This document shows positions 26,070-34,870 of a DNA stretch of 64,000 nt, piece after piece. This DNA is from Lysobacter sp. 5GHs7-4. Its GTDB lineage: Bacteria; Pseudomonadota; Gammaproteobacteria; Xanthomonadales; Xanthomonadaceae. The first letter of the stretch is position 1. The number at the start of each line of letters is the position of its first letter. Where the stretch lies: NCBI RefSeq assembly GCF_021284765.1, contig NZ_CP089924.1, positions 2,312,001 to 2,376,000 of the forward strand, read 5' to 3'. The notes under the pieces are model-generated. The model was not told the origin of the DNA. It was given only the letters and a program-made list of their open reading frames with translations, and did not search any database. The translations under genes were made by a program, and so were the position numbers.

Positions 26070-27841
26070 CGCGGCACCGTCGCGATGCGCAGCACCGGGT
26101 ACAGGCGGTAGCTGTCGTCCCAGGACGAATGGCGGCGGTAGAAGAACTCCAGGCGCGCCTGCGGATCCTTGGCGAAGGCCGGATCGGAGGTCAGCTTCTG
26201 CTCAAACGCGGCCTTGAGCTTGGGATCGGCGGCGAGCATCTCGCGCGCGACTTCCTCGGCGACGTAATCCTCCATGTATTCCTTGCGCTCGAAGGCGTTG
26301 TTGAACTCGCCCCAGGCCGCCAGCGCGTCGGGCGCCTGCGGCTCCAGCAGGGCCATGACCAGGCGCGCCTTGGGCTGGGCGATCGGTACGAACAGGGCGC
26401 CGGCGCCGACGTCGCGCACCTCCGGCTTCCACTCGCCGCTGGCCGTCAGGCGCTGGTGGCCTTCGACCGACTGCGCGCCGAACTCGGCCTTGTCGGCGCG
26501 GAAGGCCTCGAGGCGCGCCTTGGGCAGCGCGTCGCCCAGGCGTCGGTAGGCGATGCCGTGCTGGTCCAGCTTGGCCGCGACCCAGCCTGCGTGTGCGGCC
26601 GGCACCAGGTAGCCGCCGCGCGGCGCCTTGACGGTCAGGCTGGGCTGGACGTCGTCCTTCATCGGCAGGTTCCAGACCTGCGGCGTGGTTTCGTCGTAGC
26701 GCGTCATCAGCGCGCCGGAGATCTCCGACGGCGTGCGCGTGTAGGCGTAGCCGCGGAAGGCGACCGTGCGGGTCTTGGGGCCGGCCTTGTAGTCCAGCGC
26801 CACCGGCAGGCCACCCAGTTTGGACGCGCGCTGGTCGGCCGCGGCGGCCTCGCGCTGCCAACCGGCGCCCTGCGTGGCGACCAGCTCCATCAGCGCGACG
26901 ATGGTGTTGCGGGTGATGCGCACGCGGGTGGGGTAGTCCTTCCAGGAGTGCGTCTCGACCAGCATGGCCAAGCGGTTGCGCAGCTGGAAATAGCCGTGCG
27001 AGAAGCGTGGCGGCGCCACGCCGTCCTCGAAACCCGAGGTCGGGTCGTCGTTGCGCACGAAAGACGGGTAGTAAGGCAGCGGCAGCGAACCCTGCGCGGC
27101 CAGGCGCTCGATCACGCCTTCGCGCAGCGCCGTGCCGGCCTTGCGCAGCGGCGCGTCGCCGGAGCGCACCGGCTCGACCTGGATCGACACGTCGTGCTCG
27201 AACTTGGCGCCGTCGGTGACGTGCAGGTCCACGTAGACCAGCGGATCCCATTGGCCGACCAGCTTGAGCATGGACTGCATCTCGATGCTGTCGGCCTTGA
27301 GGTAGTCGCGATTGAGGTTGTAATTCTGGGCCGTGGTGCGCCAGCCCATTTCCTCCGGGCCACGCTGGTTGGGACGGTTCCAGCGCGCGAAGCGCTCGTG
27401 TCCGTCGACGTTGAACACCGGCACGAACAGCAGCACCTGCTTGGCCAGCGCGCCCTGGGCGGCCTCGCCGTCCAGGGCCTGGCGCAGGGCCAGGAAGCCC
27501 GCATCCTTGCCGTCGATCTCGCCGGAGTGGATGCCGCCCTGGACCAGCATCACCGGCAGGTTCTTGGCCTTGGCCGCCTGCGGGGTGAAGGCGCCGGCCG
27601 GCGAGACGATCAGCAGCTTCATCGGCCGGCCCTCAGGCGAGGTGCCGAAGTCGGCGCAGCGCACCGCGTTCGGATAGCGCTGGGCGTAGGCCTCGCACAG
27701 CGCGATCACTTCGTCGTAGCGGCCGGTCTTGATGAAACCGCTGCGCTCGGCGACGGTGCTGAGCGAGCTGTCGGCGGCGAGAGCGGCGGAGGCGGGCAGG
27801 GCGCTGGCGAACAGCGCGGCGAGCAAGAGCGTGCGGGTCAT
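26066..27841 (-). CDS. M14-family zinc carboxypeptidase-like peptidase
   Basis: A 591-residue secreted peptidase of the M14 (zinc carboxypeptidase) clan. A signal peptide spans residues 1-22. The metal motif HxxE is GGIHSGEIDG with His105 and Glu108, followed by FVPVFNVDGHERF and NRPNQRGPEEMGWRTTAQNYNLNRDY (the classic binding cleft) and a late VETHSWKDY Glu segment. The last 250 residues form an accessory region. ATG 27841 is chosen because it begins the signal. Likely digests peptides in the periplasm or outside the cell. Confidence 0.92.
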   Translation of the reverse strand: MTRTLLLAALFASALPASAALAADSSLSTVAERSGFIKTGRYDEVIALCEAYAQRYPNAVRCADFGTSPEGRPMKLLIVSPAGAFTPQAAKAKNLPVMLVQGGIHSGEIDGKDAGFLALRQALDGEAAQGALAKQVLLFVPVFNVDGHERFARWNRPNQRGPEEMGWRTTAQNYNLNRDYLKADSIEMQSMLKLVGQWDPLVYVDLHVTDGAKFEHDVSIQVEPVRSGDAPLRKAGTALREGVIERLAAQGSLPLPYYPSFVRNDDPTSGFEDGVAPPRFSHGYFQLRNRLAMLVETHSWKDYPTRVRITRNTIVALMELVATQGAGWQREAAAADQRASKLGGLPVALDYKAGPKTRTVAFRGYAYTRTPSEISGALMTRYDETTPQVWNLPMKDDVQPSLTVKAPRGGYLVPAAHAGWVAAKLDQHGIAYRRLGDALPKARLEAFRADKAEFGAQSVEGHQRLTASGEWKPEVRDVGAGALFVPIAQPKARLVMALLEPQAPDALAAWGEFNNAFERKEYMEDYVAEEVAREMLAADPKLKAAFEQKLTSDPAFAKDPQARLEFFYRRHSSWDDSYRLYPVLRIATVPR

Positions 27842-28012
27842 GCGGGGTCTCTCTCCCAGGTCTGCCCGCATGGTAGCGGAGCCTCCGCGCCGCGGCTGTG
27901 CGCGGCTTGCACACTGCTGACATCCCGCGGCAGCACGACGCGGCCCTGCACCCGGCTGCGCACGGACGCGGCACTGGCTTAGACTGCCGCGCCGCCCTCA
28001 GGGATCGTCCGC

Positions 28013-28642
28013 ATGTACGCGCTCTATTACTCGCCCGGCGCCGCCAGCCTGGTCGTGCACTGGTTGCTGATCGAACTGAACCAGCCGCACGAACTGCGCC
28101 TGACCGACATCGACAGCGGCGCGCACCGCCGCCCCGACTATCTGGCCCTGAATCCGGCCGGCCGCATCCCGACCCTGGTGGTGGACGGCGAGCCGCTGCA
28201 CGAGACCTGCGGCCTGTTGCTGCTGCTGGGCGACCGCCATCCCGAATCCGGCTTCGCGCCCGCGACTACCGATCCGCGCCGCGGCGCCTACTACCAGTGG
28301 ATGCTGTACCTGGCCAATGCCGTGCAATCGCCGCTGCGGCTGTGGTGGTACCCGGGCGACATCGCCGGCGTCGACCCCGACGCGGTGCGCGCGGCGGTGC
28401 GCCAGCGCGTCGAGCAAGCCTGGGAACGCATCGACGCGCATTTGGGCGAGCACGGCCCCTATCTGCTGGGCCCGGGCCCGAGCATCGCCGACTTCTACCT
28501 GACCATGCTGATGCGCTGGACCCGCAACATGCCGCGCCCCGGCCACGACTGGCCGCACCTGGGCGAATTCGCCGCGCGCATGAAGGCGCGTCCGGCGTTC
28601 CGCGCCGTTTACGAACGCGAAGGGCTGAGCGAGTGGGCCTGA
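28013..28642 (+). CDS. Glutathione S-transferase family protein
   Basis: A 209-residue GST. The thioredoxin-like domain begins MYALYYSPGAASLVVHWLLI and contains NPAGRIPTLVVDGEPLHETCGLLLLL (cis-Pro and ES-like region, here ET). The C-terminal helical domain includes GPGPSIADFYLTMLMRWTRNM. It stands alone, 171 bp after the divergent M14 gene and 200 bp before the peptide transporter. The substrate is unknown. Confidence 0.9.
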   Translation: MYALYYSPGAASLVVHWLLIELNQPHELRLTDIDSGAHRRPDYLALNPAGRIPTLVVDGEPLHETCGLLLLLGDRHPESGFAPATTDPRRGAYYQWMLYLANAVQSPLRLWWYPGDIAGVDPDAVRAAVRQRVEQAWERIDAHLGEHGPYLLGPGPSIADFYLTMLMRWTRNMPRPGHDWPHLGEFAARMKARPAFRAVYEREGLSEWA

Positions 28643-28664
28643 GGCGTCGCAGTCGCCCCTTCTA

Positions 28665-28795
28665 ACCCCGTGGCTCCCCCTTTGTTGGGGGCTGGGGCGG
28701 GTTTACCGTTGCTCCTGCGTTTGCCTTCACGCCAAGAAAAGCAAATCCCCCTCCATCCCCCTTTTCCAAAGGGGGAAGACCCGCGTGGCCGGCGG
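28665..28795. repeat. ccccctttgttggggg and ccccttttccaaaggggg hairpins
   Basis: Two GC-rich hairpins of the ccct family: ggctccccctttgttgggggctgg near 28673-28695 and aatccccctccatcccccttttccaaagggggaag at 28744-28778. The first lies directly after the GST gene and could end its transcript. No gene lies in this stretch. Confidence 0.65.
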
Positions 28796-28843
28796 CGGCG
28801 ATCGGTTAGGCTAGGCGGACCGCTATCGCAGGACCGCCCATAG

Positions 28844-30472
28844 ATGAGCCAAGCCGCCACCGCCACCGCCGATTCGCAGGGGCGCATGCCCCGCCAGATC
28901 GCCTACATCATCGGCAACGAGGCGGCGGAGCGCTTCAGCTTCTACGGCATGCGCAACATCCTGACCTCGTTCCTGGTCGGGACCCTGTTGCTGGCCTCCA
29001 CCTCCGATCTGGCCGAGCGCGAGCACCTGGCCAAGGAGGTGTTCCACAGCTTCATGATCGGCACCTACTTCTTCCCGCTGCTGGGCGGCTGGCTGGCCGA
29101 CCGCTACTTCGGCAAGTACAACACCGTCATCTGGTTCTCGCTGATTTACTGCGCGGGCCACGCCTGTCTGGCCCTGTTCGAGCACAACGCCACCGGCTTC
29201 TACACCGGCCTGTTCCTGATCGCGTTCGGCGCCGGCGGCATAAAACCGTTGGTGGTGTCCTTCGTCGGCGACCAGTTCGATCAGAGCAACAAATCCAAAG
29301 CCAAGCTGGTCTTCGACGCGTTCTACTGGACGATCAACTTCGGCTCGCTGTTCGCGTCCTTGCTGATGCCGATCTTCCTGCGCGAGTACGGCCCCAGCGT
29401 CGCCTTCGGCATCCCCGGCGCGCTGATGTTCCTGGCCACGCTGATCTTCTGGCTGGGCCGCAACCGCTACGTGCGCGTGCCGCCCAGCCGCGACAATCCG
29501 GATCCGGACTCGTTCTTCAACGTCGCCCGCACCGCGCTGACCACCTCGGCGCCCGGGCAGGGCAACCCGGGTCTGATCGTGGCCGGCCTGGGCGTGGTGC
29601 TGGCCTTGTGCGCGCTGGCGCTGACCTTCGTGCCGGCGATGGGCTTCGTCAAAAGCGCGTGCATGGCGCTGGGCCTGCTGATCGGCTTCGGCGGCTACGG
29701 CATCTCGCTGCAGCTCGACCGCGCGCGCGGCAGGCATTCGGCGGCCGCGGTGGACGGCGTGCGCGCGGTGCTGCGCATCGTGATCGTGTTCGCGCTGGTC
29801 ACGCCGTTCTGGTCGCTGTTCGATCAGAAGGCCTCGACCTGGGTGCTGCAGGGCCAGAAGATGGTGGTGCCCACCGACCTGTGGTGGTGGCCGACCTGGC
29901 TGATCTCCGGCGAAGGCGGCGCGCGCGCCGCGGCGTCGCAGATGCAGGCGATCAACCCGCTGCTGGTGATGCTGCTGATCCCGTTCAACAACCTGCTGCT
30001 GTATCCGGCGCTGCGCCGGGTCGGTCTCAACCCGACGCCGCTGCGGCGCATGGGCTTCGGCATCGCCATCTCCGGCCTGTCGTGGATCGTCGCGGCGGTG
30101 CTGCAGCTGTACCTGGATGCCGGCCATCCGATGTCGCTGTCCTGGCAGATCCTGCCCTACATCCTGCTGACCCTGGGCGAGGTGCTGGTGTCGGCGACCG
30201 CGCTGGAGTTCGCCTACAGCCAGGCGCCGCAGTCGATGAAGGGCGTGATCATGGCGCTGTGGTACCTCACCAGCACCTTCGGCAACCTGTGGGTGATGCT
30301 GACCAACGCCGCGGTGCGCAACGCCAGCGTGACCGCGCACATCGCCAGCACCGGGCTCAGCGAGAATGCGTTCCTGATGTTCTTCTTCGCCGGTTTCGCC
30401 TTCGTCGCCGCGGCCGCGTTCGGGCTGTACGCACGACGCTATCCGATGCAGGACCATTACCGAGCCGCCTGA
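28844..30472 (+). CDS. POT-family proton-coupled peptide transporter
   Basis: A 542-residue integral membrane symporter for di- and tripeptides. The family ExxER motif is in NEAAERFSFYGMRNILTSFL, followed by YFGKYNTVIWFSLIYCAGHA and FGAGGIKPLVVSFVGDQFDQ (POT signature loop). About 12-14 membrane segments are visible. Full length. ATG at 28844 follows a short leader. The rhomboid gene starts 22 bp downstream, so they are probably in one unit, and together with secreted peptidases nearby suggest peptide uptake. Confidence 0.95.
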   Translation: MSQAATATADSQGRMPRQIAYIIGNEAAERFSFYGMRNILTSFLVGTLLLASTSDLAEREHLAKEVFHSFMIGTYFFPLLGGWLADRYFGKYNTVIWFSLIYCAGHACLALFEHNATGFYTGLFLIAFGAGGIKPLVVSFVGDQFDQSNKSKAKLVFDAFYWTINFGSLFASLLMPIFLREYGPSVAFGIPGALMFLATLIFWLGRNRYVRVPPSRDNPDPDSFFNVARTALTTSAPGQGNPGLIVAGLGVVLALCALALTFVPAMGFVKSACMALGLLIGFGGYGISLQLDRARGRHSAAAVDGVRAVLRIVIVFALVTPFWSLFDQKASTWVLQGQKMVVPTDLWWWPTWLISGEGGARAAASQMQAINPLLVMLLIPFNNLLLYPALRRVGLNPTPLRRMGFGIAISGLSWIVAAVLQLYLDAGHPMSLSWQILPYILLTLGEVLVSATALEFAYSQAPQSMKGVIMALWYLTSTFGNLWVMLTNAAVRNASVTAHIASTGLSENAFLMFFFAGFAFVAAAAFGLYARRYPMQDHYRAA

Positions 30473-30494
30473 CGCTAGCGCGAGACCCGATCCG

Positions 30495-31097
30495 ATGCTG
30501 ACTTTCGCCCTGATCGCCGCGACCCTGCTGGTGTCGTGGCTGGCGTTCAACAATCCCAAGCTGCTGCACCGCCTGATCCTGTGGCCGCCGGCATTGCAGC
30601 GCCAGCACCAGTACGACCGGCTGCTGACCCACGGCTTCATCCACGCCGACTGGCCGCATCTGCTGTTCAACATGCTCACCCTGTATTTCTTCGGGCGCGG
30701 CATCGAGCAGCTGATGACCGAACTGATCGGTCCCGGCGTGTTCGTGTTCTTCTATCTGTCGGCGATAGTGGTGGCGATCCTGCCGACCTATCTGCGCCAT
30801 CGCCGCGACGCCAACTACAGCAGTCTGGGGGCGTCCGGCGGCGTGTCGGCGGTGTTGTTCGCCTCGATCCTGCTGCAGCCGTGGACGCTGATCTTCATTC
30901 CGATCCCGGTCCCCGCGATCGTGTACGCGATCGGCTACGTGGCGTATTCGTTCTGGATGGACCGCCGCGGCGGCGACAACGTCAACCACAGCGCCCATCT
31001 ATCGGGCGCGATCTACGGCGTGCTGTTCATGCTGCTGATGGAACCGCGGATCGGTCCGTACTTCCTGCAGCAGCTAACTAGCCCCCAGTTCCGCTGA
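30495..31097 (+). CDS. Rhomboid intramembrane serine protease
   Basis: A 200-residue six-TM rhomboid. The catalytic Ser114 is in GASGG (112-116), and His168 in AHLSG; a His55/Asn59 pair of the H-xx-x-N type lies in WPHLLFNM. It cuts substrates inside the membrane. ATG at 30495 begins the first membrane helix directly. It ends 24 bp before the convergent small gene at 31122. Substrates unknown. Confidence 0.93.
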   Translation: MLTFALIAATLLVSWLAFNNPKLLHRLILWPPALQRQHQYDRLLTHGFIHADWPHLLFNMLTLYFFGRGIEQLMTELIGPGVFVFFYLSAIVVAILPTYLRHRRDANYSSLGASGGVSAVLFASILLQPWTLIFIPIPVPAIVYAIGYVAYSFWMDRRGGDNVNHSAHLSGAIYGVLFMLLMEPRIGPYFLQQLTSPQFR

Positions 31098-31121
31098 TCG
31101 CGCCCGCCCCCTAGACGGGTG

Positions 31122-31325
31122 TCAGGCGGCCCAGCGGCTTTCGATGCGGGGCAGGGCTTCCAGTTCCGGGATGGTCTCGCCGTAGGCTTCGGCCAGGCGG
31201 CCGTAGATCGCGGCGTCGAGCTGCATCATCTCCTGGGCATCGCCGTCGCCGGTGCGGACCAGCTCGTACAGGCGGGTGACCAGGGCGTCGTCGCTGACGG
31301 CGTTCATGGGCAGGTTCATGGACAT
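31122..31325 (-). CDS. Short conserved acidic protein
   Basis: A 67-residue protein: MSMNLPMNAVSDDALVTRLY, then ELVRTGDGDAQEMMQLDAAI and YGRLAEAYGETIPELEALPR. Helical, acidic, no signal peptide or known motif. GAGAGGAG lies 8 bases before the ATG at 31325, a strong ribosome site. The opposite promoter region is shared with the histone-like gene. I do not recognise a function. The small-gene call is supported by codon use and the ribosome site. Confidence 0.72.
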   Translation of the reverse strand: MSMNLPMNAVSDDALVTRLYELVRTGDGDAQEMMQLDAAIYGRLAEAYGETIPELEALPRIESRWAA

Positions 31326-31579
31326 GCGCTTTACTCCTCTCGCTTCCCCTTTCTGGTAACGGAAACAACGCAGAAACCGTGCCATTGTTTGTGGCCTGTA
31401 TCACCCCAGAAATGTGACGCAGGGTGTCAACGCTGGCCGCCCTGGGCCGGGCCCGGCTGACGCGCTGGGGCGGCCGGACCAGACCCCGCTCACCCGGCTT
31501 GAATGCCTGCCGTGCTACCAAACCAGGCAGCGGTGGCACCGCGCCGCCGCCCCCTCGGAGACCCCACAGGAGGCAAGGC

Positions 31580-32680
31580 ATGGCGACCAAGAAAGCCGCC
31601 AAGACCGTCAAACAGGCCCCGGCGCGCAAGTCCGCGGCCAAGAAGGCGGTCCGTAAGACCGCAGCCGGCAAGGCGCCGGCACGCAAGAGCGCGAAACCGG
31701 CTGCCCGTAAACCCACCCGGCCGGTGGTCAAGAAGGCCGCGAAAAAGGTCGCCAAGAAGGCCGTCAAGAAGGTCGCGGCCAAGCGTGCGGCGCCGACCAA
31801 GAAGACCGCCAAGGCGGCCAAGAAGCTCGTCAAGCGCAGCGCCAAGCCGGCCATCGCGAAACCGGCGACCGCCAAGAAGGCTGCGGCTAAGCCCGTGGCG
31901 AAGAAGATCGCGGCCAAGCCGGCCGCCAAGAAGCCGGTCGCGGCCAAGCCGGCGCCCGCCACGAAGGCGGCCGCGAAACGAATTGCGCCCAAGACGGCCG
32001 CTGCCAAAAAGGTCGTTCCCAAGCAGGCAGCCCCCAAGCAGGCAGCCCTCAAGCAAGTCGCCTCGAAGCAGGCCGCTCCCCAGCAGATCACTTCGAAGCA
32101 GGCCGCCTCCAGGCCTGCCACCCAGAAGCCCGCGCCGCAGCAGCCCGCCGACGCGAGCAAGAGCGTTTCTTCCGCGGCGACGCCGAAGACCGCGCGCAAG
32201 CCCGCGCCCGCCGCGAACGCGGATCGGACCGCGCCGTCCACGCCCGCCGCGCGGCGTCGCCCGACCGAGACGCCCGCCACCCAACCGGCGGCGACCTCGG
32301 CGGTGGCGGTGCCCGCGCATGCCGCGTCCAGCCCGGCCGCGCGCGCGCCGGTCGAAAAGCCGATCACCGCATCGGCGCCGGTGGCCGAGTCGCCGCCCGC
32401 GTCCGAGGACGATAGCGAGCGCGGCCATCCGATCACGCCCGAGCAGGCCCTGGCCAACACGCGCCAGTTGCTGGAGGCCAAGCAGGAGCACGACCGCCAG
32501 CCGCAGCCCTGGCAGCAACTGGACACGCAGCACGGCCAGGTGCCCAAGCAGGGCCCGCAGTCGCCGGGCGCGGCCGCCAAGGCCGAGGAACTGCACGCCG
32601 GCGAAAGCCGCATGCAGGCGATCCAGGGCAGCATCGGCACCCAGGACCGACGCAACCAGGGCAAGCGCGATAATCGCTGA
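31580..32680 (+). CDS. AlgP-like histone H1-type protein
   Basis: A 366-residue Lys/Ala/Pro-rich protein. The first 200 residues consist of AAKK/AKPA/PAKK-like repeats typical of eukaryotic H1 tails and the bacterial AlgP/AlgR3 family, which coats DNA and regulates transcription. The last third (from about residue 290) is less basic and more acidic/Gln-rich (TPEQALANTRQLLEAKQEHD). A strong ribosome site (caggaggcaaggc) precedes ATG 31580. Sequence is low in complexity, so exact repeat number may vary between strains. Confidence 0.9.
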   Translation: MATKKAAKTVKQAPARKSAAKKAVRKTAAGKAPARKSAKPAARKPTRPVVKKAAKKVAKKAVKKVAAKRAAPTKKTAKAAKKLVKRSAKPAIAKPATAKKAAAKPVAKKIAAKPAAKKPVAAKPAPATKAAAKRIAPKTAAAKKVVPKQAAPKQAALKQVASKQAAPQQITSKQAASRPATQKPAPQQPADASKSVSSAATPKTARKPAPAANADRTAPSTPAARRRPTETPATQPAATSAVAVPAHAASSPAARAPVEKPITASAPVAESPPASEDDSERGHPITPEQALANTRQLLEAKQEHDRQPQPWQQLDTQHGQVPKQGPQSPGAAAKAEELHAGESRMQAIQGSIGTQDRRNQGKRDNR

Positions 32681-32695
32681 CCCCACCGCGCGTAC

Positions 32696-32718
32696 GGGGC
32701 CCGCCGCCGGCGGGCCCC
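32696..32718 (+). terminator. Hairpin after the histone-like gene
   Basis: ggggcccgccg pairs with cggcgggcccc, 15 bp beyond the stop codon at 32680. No T-run follows, so an intrinsic terminator is possible but weak; it may instead stabilise the transcript end. Confidence 0.5.
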
Positions 32719-32742
32719 GACGCCCCAGCCTCAGGATCCGAC

Positions 32743-33015
32743 ATGCCCGATATCCAGCACGACGCCGGTCACGGCCGTTTCTCCACCACCGTCGACGGCG
32801 AACTCGCCTATCTGGACACCCGCCTGGACGGCGACCACCTGGTCATCACCCACACCTGGGTGCCGGACGCGATCGGCGGCCGCGGCATTGCCGGGCACCT
32901 GGTCAAGGCCGCGTTCGAACACGCCCGGGCGCAGGGCCTCAAGGTCCGTCCGGCCTGCTCGTACGCGGCGGCCTGGATCGAGCGCCATCCTGAATTTTCC
33001 GACCTGCTGGGCTGA
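32743..33015 (+). CDS. YjdJ-type GNAT acetyltransferase
   Basis: A 90-residue minimal GNAT fold. The acetyl-CoA loop is GIAGHLVKAAFEHARAQG with VRPACSYAAAWIERHPEF near the end, as in YjdJ/YidJ-type small N-acetyltransferases. The start at ATG 32743 directly precedes the first strand. It precedes rluF by 78 bp. Substrate unknown. Confidence 0.9.
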   Translation: MPDIQHDAGHGRFSTTVDGELAYLDTRLDGDHLVITHTWVPDAIGGRGIAGHLVKAAFEHARAQGLKVRPACSYAAAWIERHPEFSDLLG

Positions 33016-33093
33016 GCCGACGCTGCAGCGCGGCCCAAGGTGTGACAGCATGCGCGCCCGTCCCCGACCGGCGCGCCCCGCGTCCGACTCCGC

Positions 33094-33807
33094 ATGCGCC
33101 TGAACAAATACATCAGCGACACCGGCCACTGCTCGCGCCGCGAGGCCGACGGCCTCATCGCCGAAGGCCGGGTGGCCGTGAACGGCGTGCGCGCCCGCAT
33201 CGGCGCCGAGGTCGGCGAGGGCGACGAGGTCCTGGTCGACGGCCAGAAGCTGCGCACCCGCGCCGTGATCAAGGGCCAGCGCCAGCACGTCTACATCGCG
33301 CTCAACAAGCCGACCGGCGTGACCTGCACCACCGAGTCCTCGGTCAAGGGCAACATCGTCGACTTCGTCGGCCACGAGCGCCGGATCTTCCCGGTCGGCC
33401 GCCTGGACAAGGAGTCCGAGGGCCTGATTCTGCTGACCAGCAACGGCGACATCGTCAACGAGATCCTGCGCGCCGAGAACAAGCTGGAAAAGGAATACCT
33501 GGTGGCGGTGAACCACGAGGTCACCCCGGAATTCCTGCGCGGCATGAGCCGCGGCGTGCCGATCCACGGCCAGACCACGCTGCCGTGCAAGACCGGCCGG
33601 CTCAACCGTTACGGCTTCCGCATCGTGCTGGTGCAGGGCCTCAACCGGCAGATCCGGCTGATGGCCGAACACTTCGGTTTCCGCGTCAAGCAGCTGATGC
33701 GCGTGCGCATCGGCAACGTCAAGCTGGCACACCTCAAGCCCGGCCAATGGCGCAACCTCACCGACGCCGAACTGCAAGGGCTGCTGCCGCAACGCACCCA
33801 ATGGTGA
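33094..33807 (+). CDS. rluF: 23S rRNA pseudouridine synthase RluF
   Basis: A 237-residue RsuA/RluF-type synthase (23S rRNA position 2604). An N-terminal S4 domain (residues 1-60) is followed by the catalytic block IFPVGRLDKESEGLILLTSN with Asp105, then LEKEYLVAVN and FGFRVKQLMRVRIGNVKLAH. The NIVDFVGHERRIFPVGRLDK arrangement separates RluF/RluB from RsuA. The start has no strong ribosome site but fits the S4 domain exactly. It is on the same strand as the small acetyltransferase gene, 78 bp apart. Confidence 0.93.
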   Translation: MRLNKYISDTGHCSRREADGLIAEGRVAVNGVRARIGAEVGEGDEVLVDGQKLRTRAVIKGQRQHVYIALNKPTGVTCTTESSVKGNIVDFVGHERRIFPVGRLDKESEGLILLTSNGDIVNEILRAENKLEKEYLVAVNHEVTPEFLRGMSRGVPIHGQTTLPCKTGRLNRYGFRIVLVQGLNRQIRLMAEHFGFRVKQLMRVRIGNVKLAHLKPGQWRNLTDAELQGLLPQRTQW

Positions 33808-33904
33808 ACGGCCGCCGCGCCTAGCGCGAATCGCGCGCGTGCGTGCATGCGGACATCACGGTTTCGGCGATAATGTCCGCGGGAACACCAAAGGATTGCC
33901 CCCG

Positions 33905-34741
33905 ATGAAGTCCGTAGTCGCCCGGCGCGCCGCCGCCGTCGCCCTGATCTGCCTGACCGTGGCCGCGTGCAAGCCCGAAGCTACGCCGCCGGCCACGACC
34001 GCCGCCCCGGGCACGACGCCCGCGGCCGGCACCCCCGCGGTCGTCGAGCCCGCGGTCGAACTCAAGGACGTGGCCGAGACCACGCCCGACTACGTGATCG
34101 GCATCAGCTACCAGACCCCGGCGGCGAAGTACCCGGGCCTGGCCGCGCAGCTCAAGGCTTACGCCGACGCCGCGCGCGCCGACCTGGTCGAAGCCGCGCA
34201 GGCGCGCAAGAAGGGCGAGGGCAGCGCGCCCTACGACCTGTCGCTGAACTTCACCGAGGTGCTGGATTCGCCGACCCTGGTGGCGGTGGCCGCCGAGGGC
34301 AGCAGCTACACCGGCGGTGCCCACGGTTCGCCGCTGATCGCGCGTTTCGTGTGGCTGCCGCAGCAGAACCAGATGCTCAAGGCCACCGACCTGGTGCCGG
34401 ACAAGAAGGGCTGGGATGCGATTTCGCGCTACGTGCGCGAGCAACTGCACTCGGCGCTGTCGCAGCGCGTCGATGCCGACGACCTGGCGCCGGCCGAACG
34501 CGCCGAAGTGGTCGAGAGCGCCGGCCGCATGATCGACGACGGCACCGACGCCGACCCGGCCAACTTCGCCCTGTTCGAACCGGTGGTCGCGGCGGACGGC
34601 AAGATGACCGCGCTGCGCTTCGTGTTCGCGCCGTATGAAGTCGGCCCGTACTCCGACGGCACCCAGACCGTGGAAGTGCCGTCCAGCGTGCTGCTGCCGT
34701 ACGTGGCGCCGGCGTACAAGGCGCTGTTCGCGGGCGGTTGA
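33905..34741 (+). CDS. DUF3298-type lipoprotein
   Basis: A 278-residue lipoprotein. The signal peptide (1-21) ends in TVAAC, with Cys22 as the lipid site, then a Thr/Ala/Pro-rich linker. The globular part matches DUF3298/DUF4163 (SYTGGAHGSPLIARFVWLPQQN, ATDLVPDKKGWDAISRYVRE, RFVFAPYEVGPYSDGT), a domain found in RsiV-like and other envelope proteins. ATG 33905 gives the full signal. Function unknown; an envelope-exposed protein inhibitor-like or sensor role is possible. Confidence 0.88.
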   Translation: MKSVVARRAAAVALICLTVAACKPEATPPATTAAPGTTPAAGTPAVVEPAVELKDVAETTPDYVIGISYQTPAAKYPGLAAQLKAYADAARADLVEAAQARKKGEGSAPYDLSLNFTEVLDSPTLVAVAAEGSSYTGGAHGSPLIARFVWLPQQNQMLKATDLVPDKKGWDAISRYVREQLHSALSQRVDADDLAPAERAEVVESAGRMIDDGTDADPANFALFEPVVAADGKMTALRFVFAPYEVGPYSDGTQTVEVPSSVLLPYVAPAYKALFAGG

Positions 34742-34870
34742 GTCCGGCGGCGGGCGACCAGGCCCGCCGCGTCCGATACGCACCCGCCTCGGCCCGCGGC
34801 GCTAGTCGTCGCGTTCACCGCCTCGTGCTTATGCTGGGCCGCTCACCCGCACGGCCAAGCCGAGGCGCCC

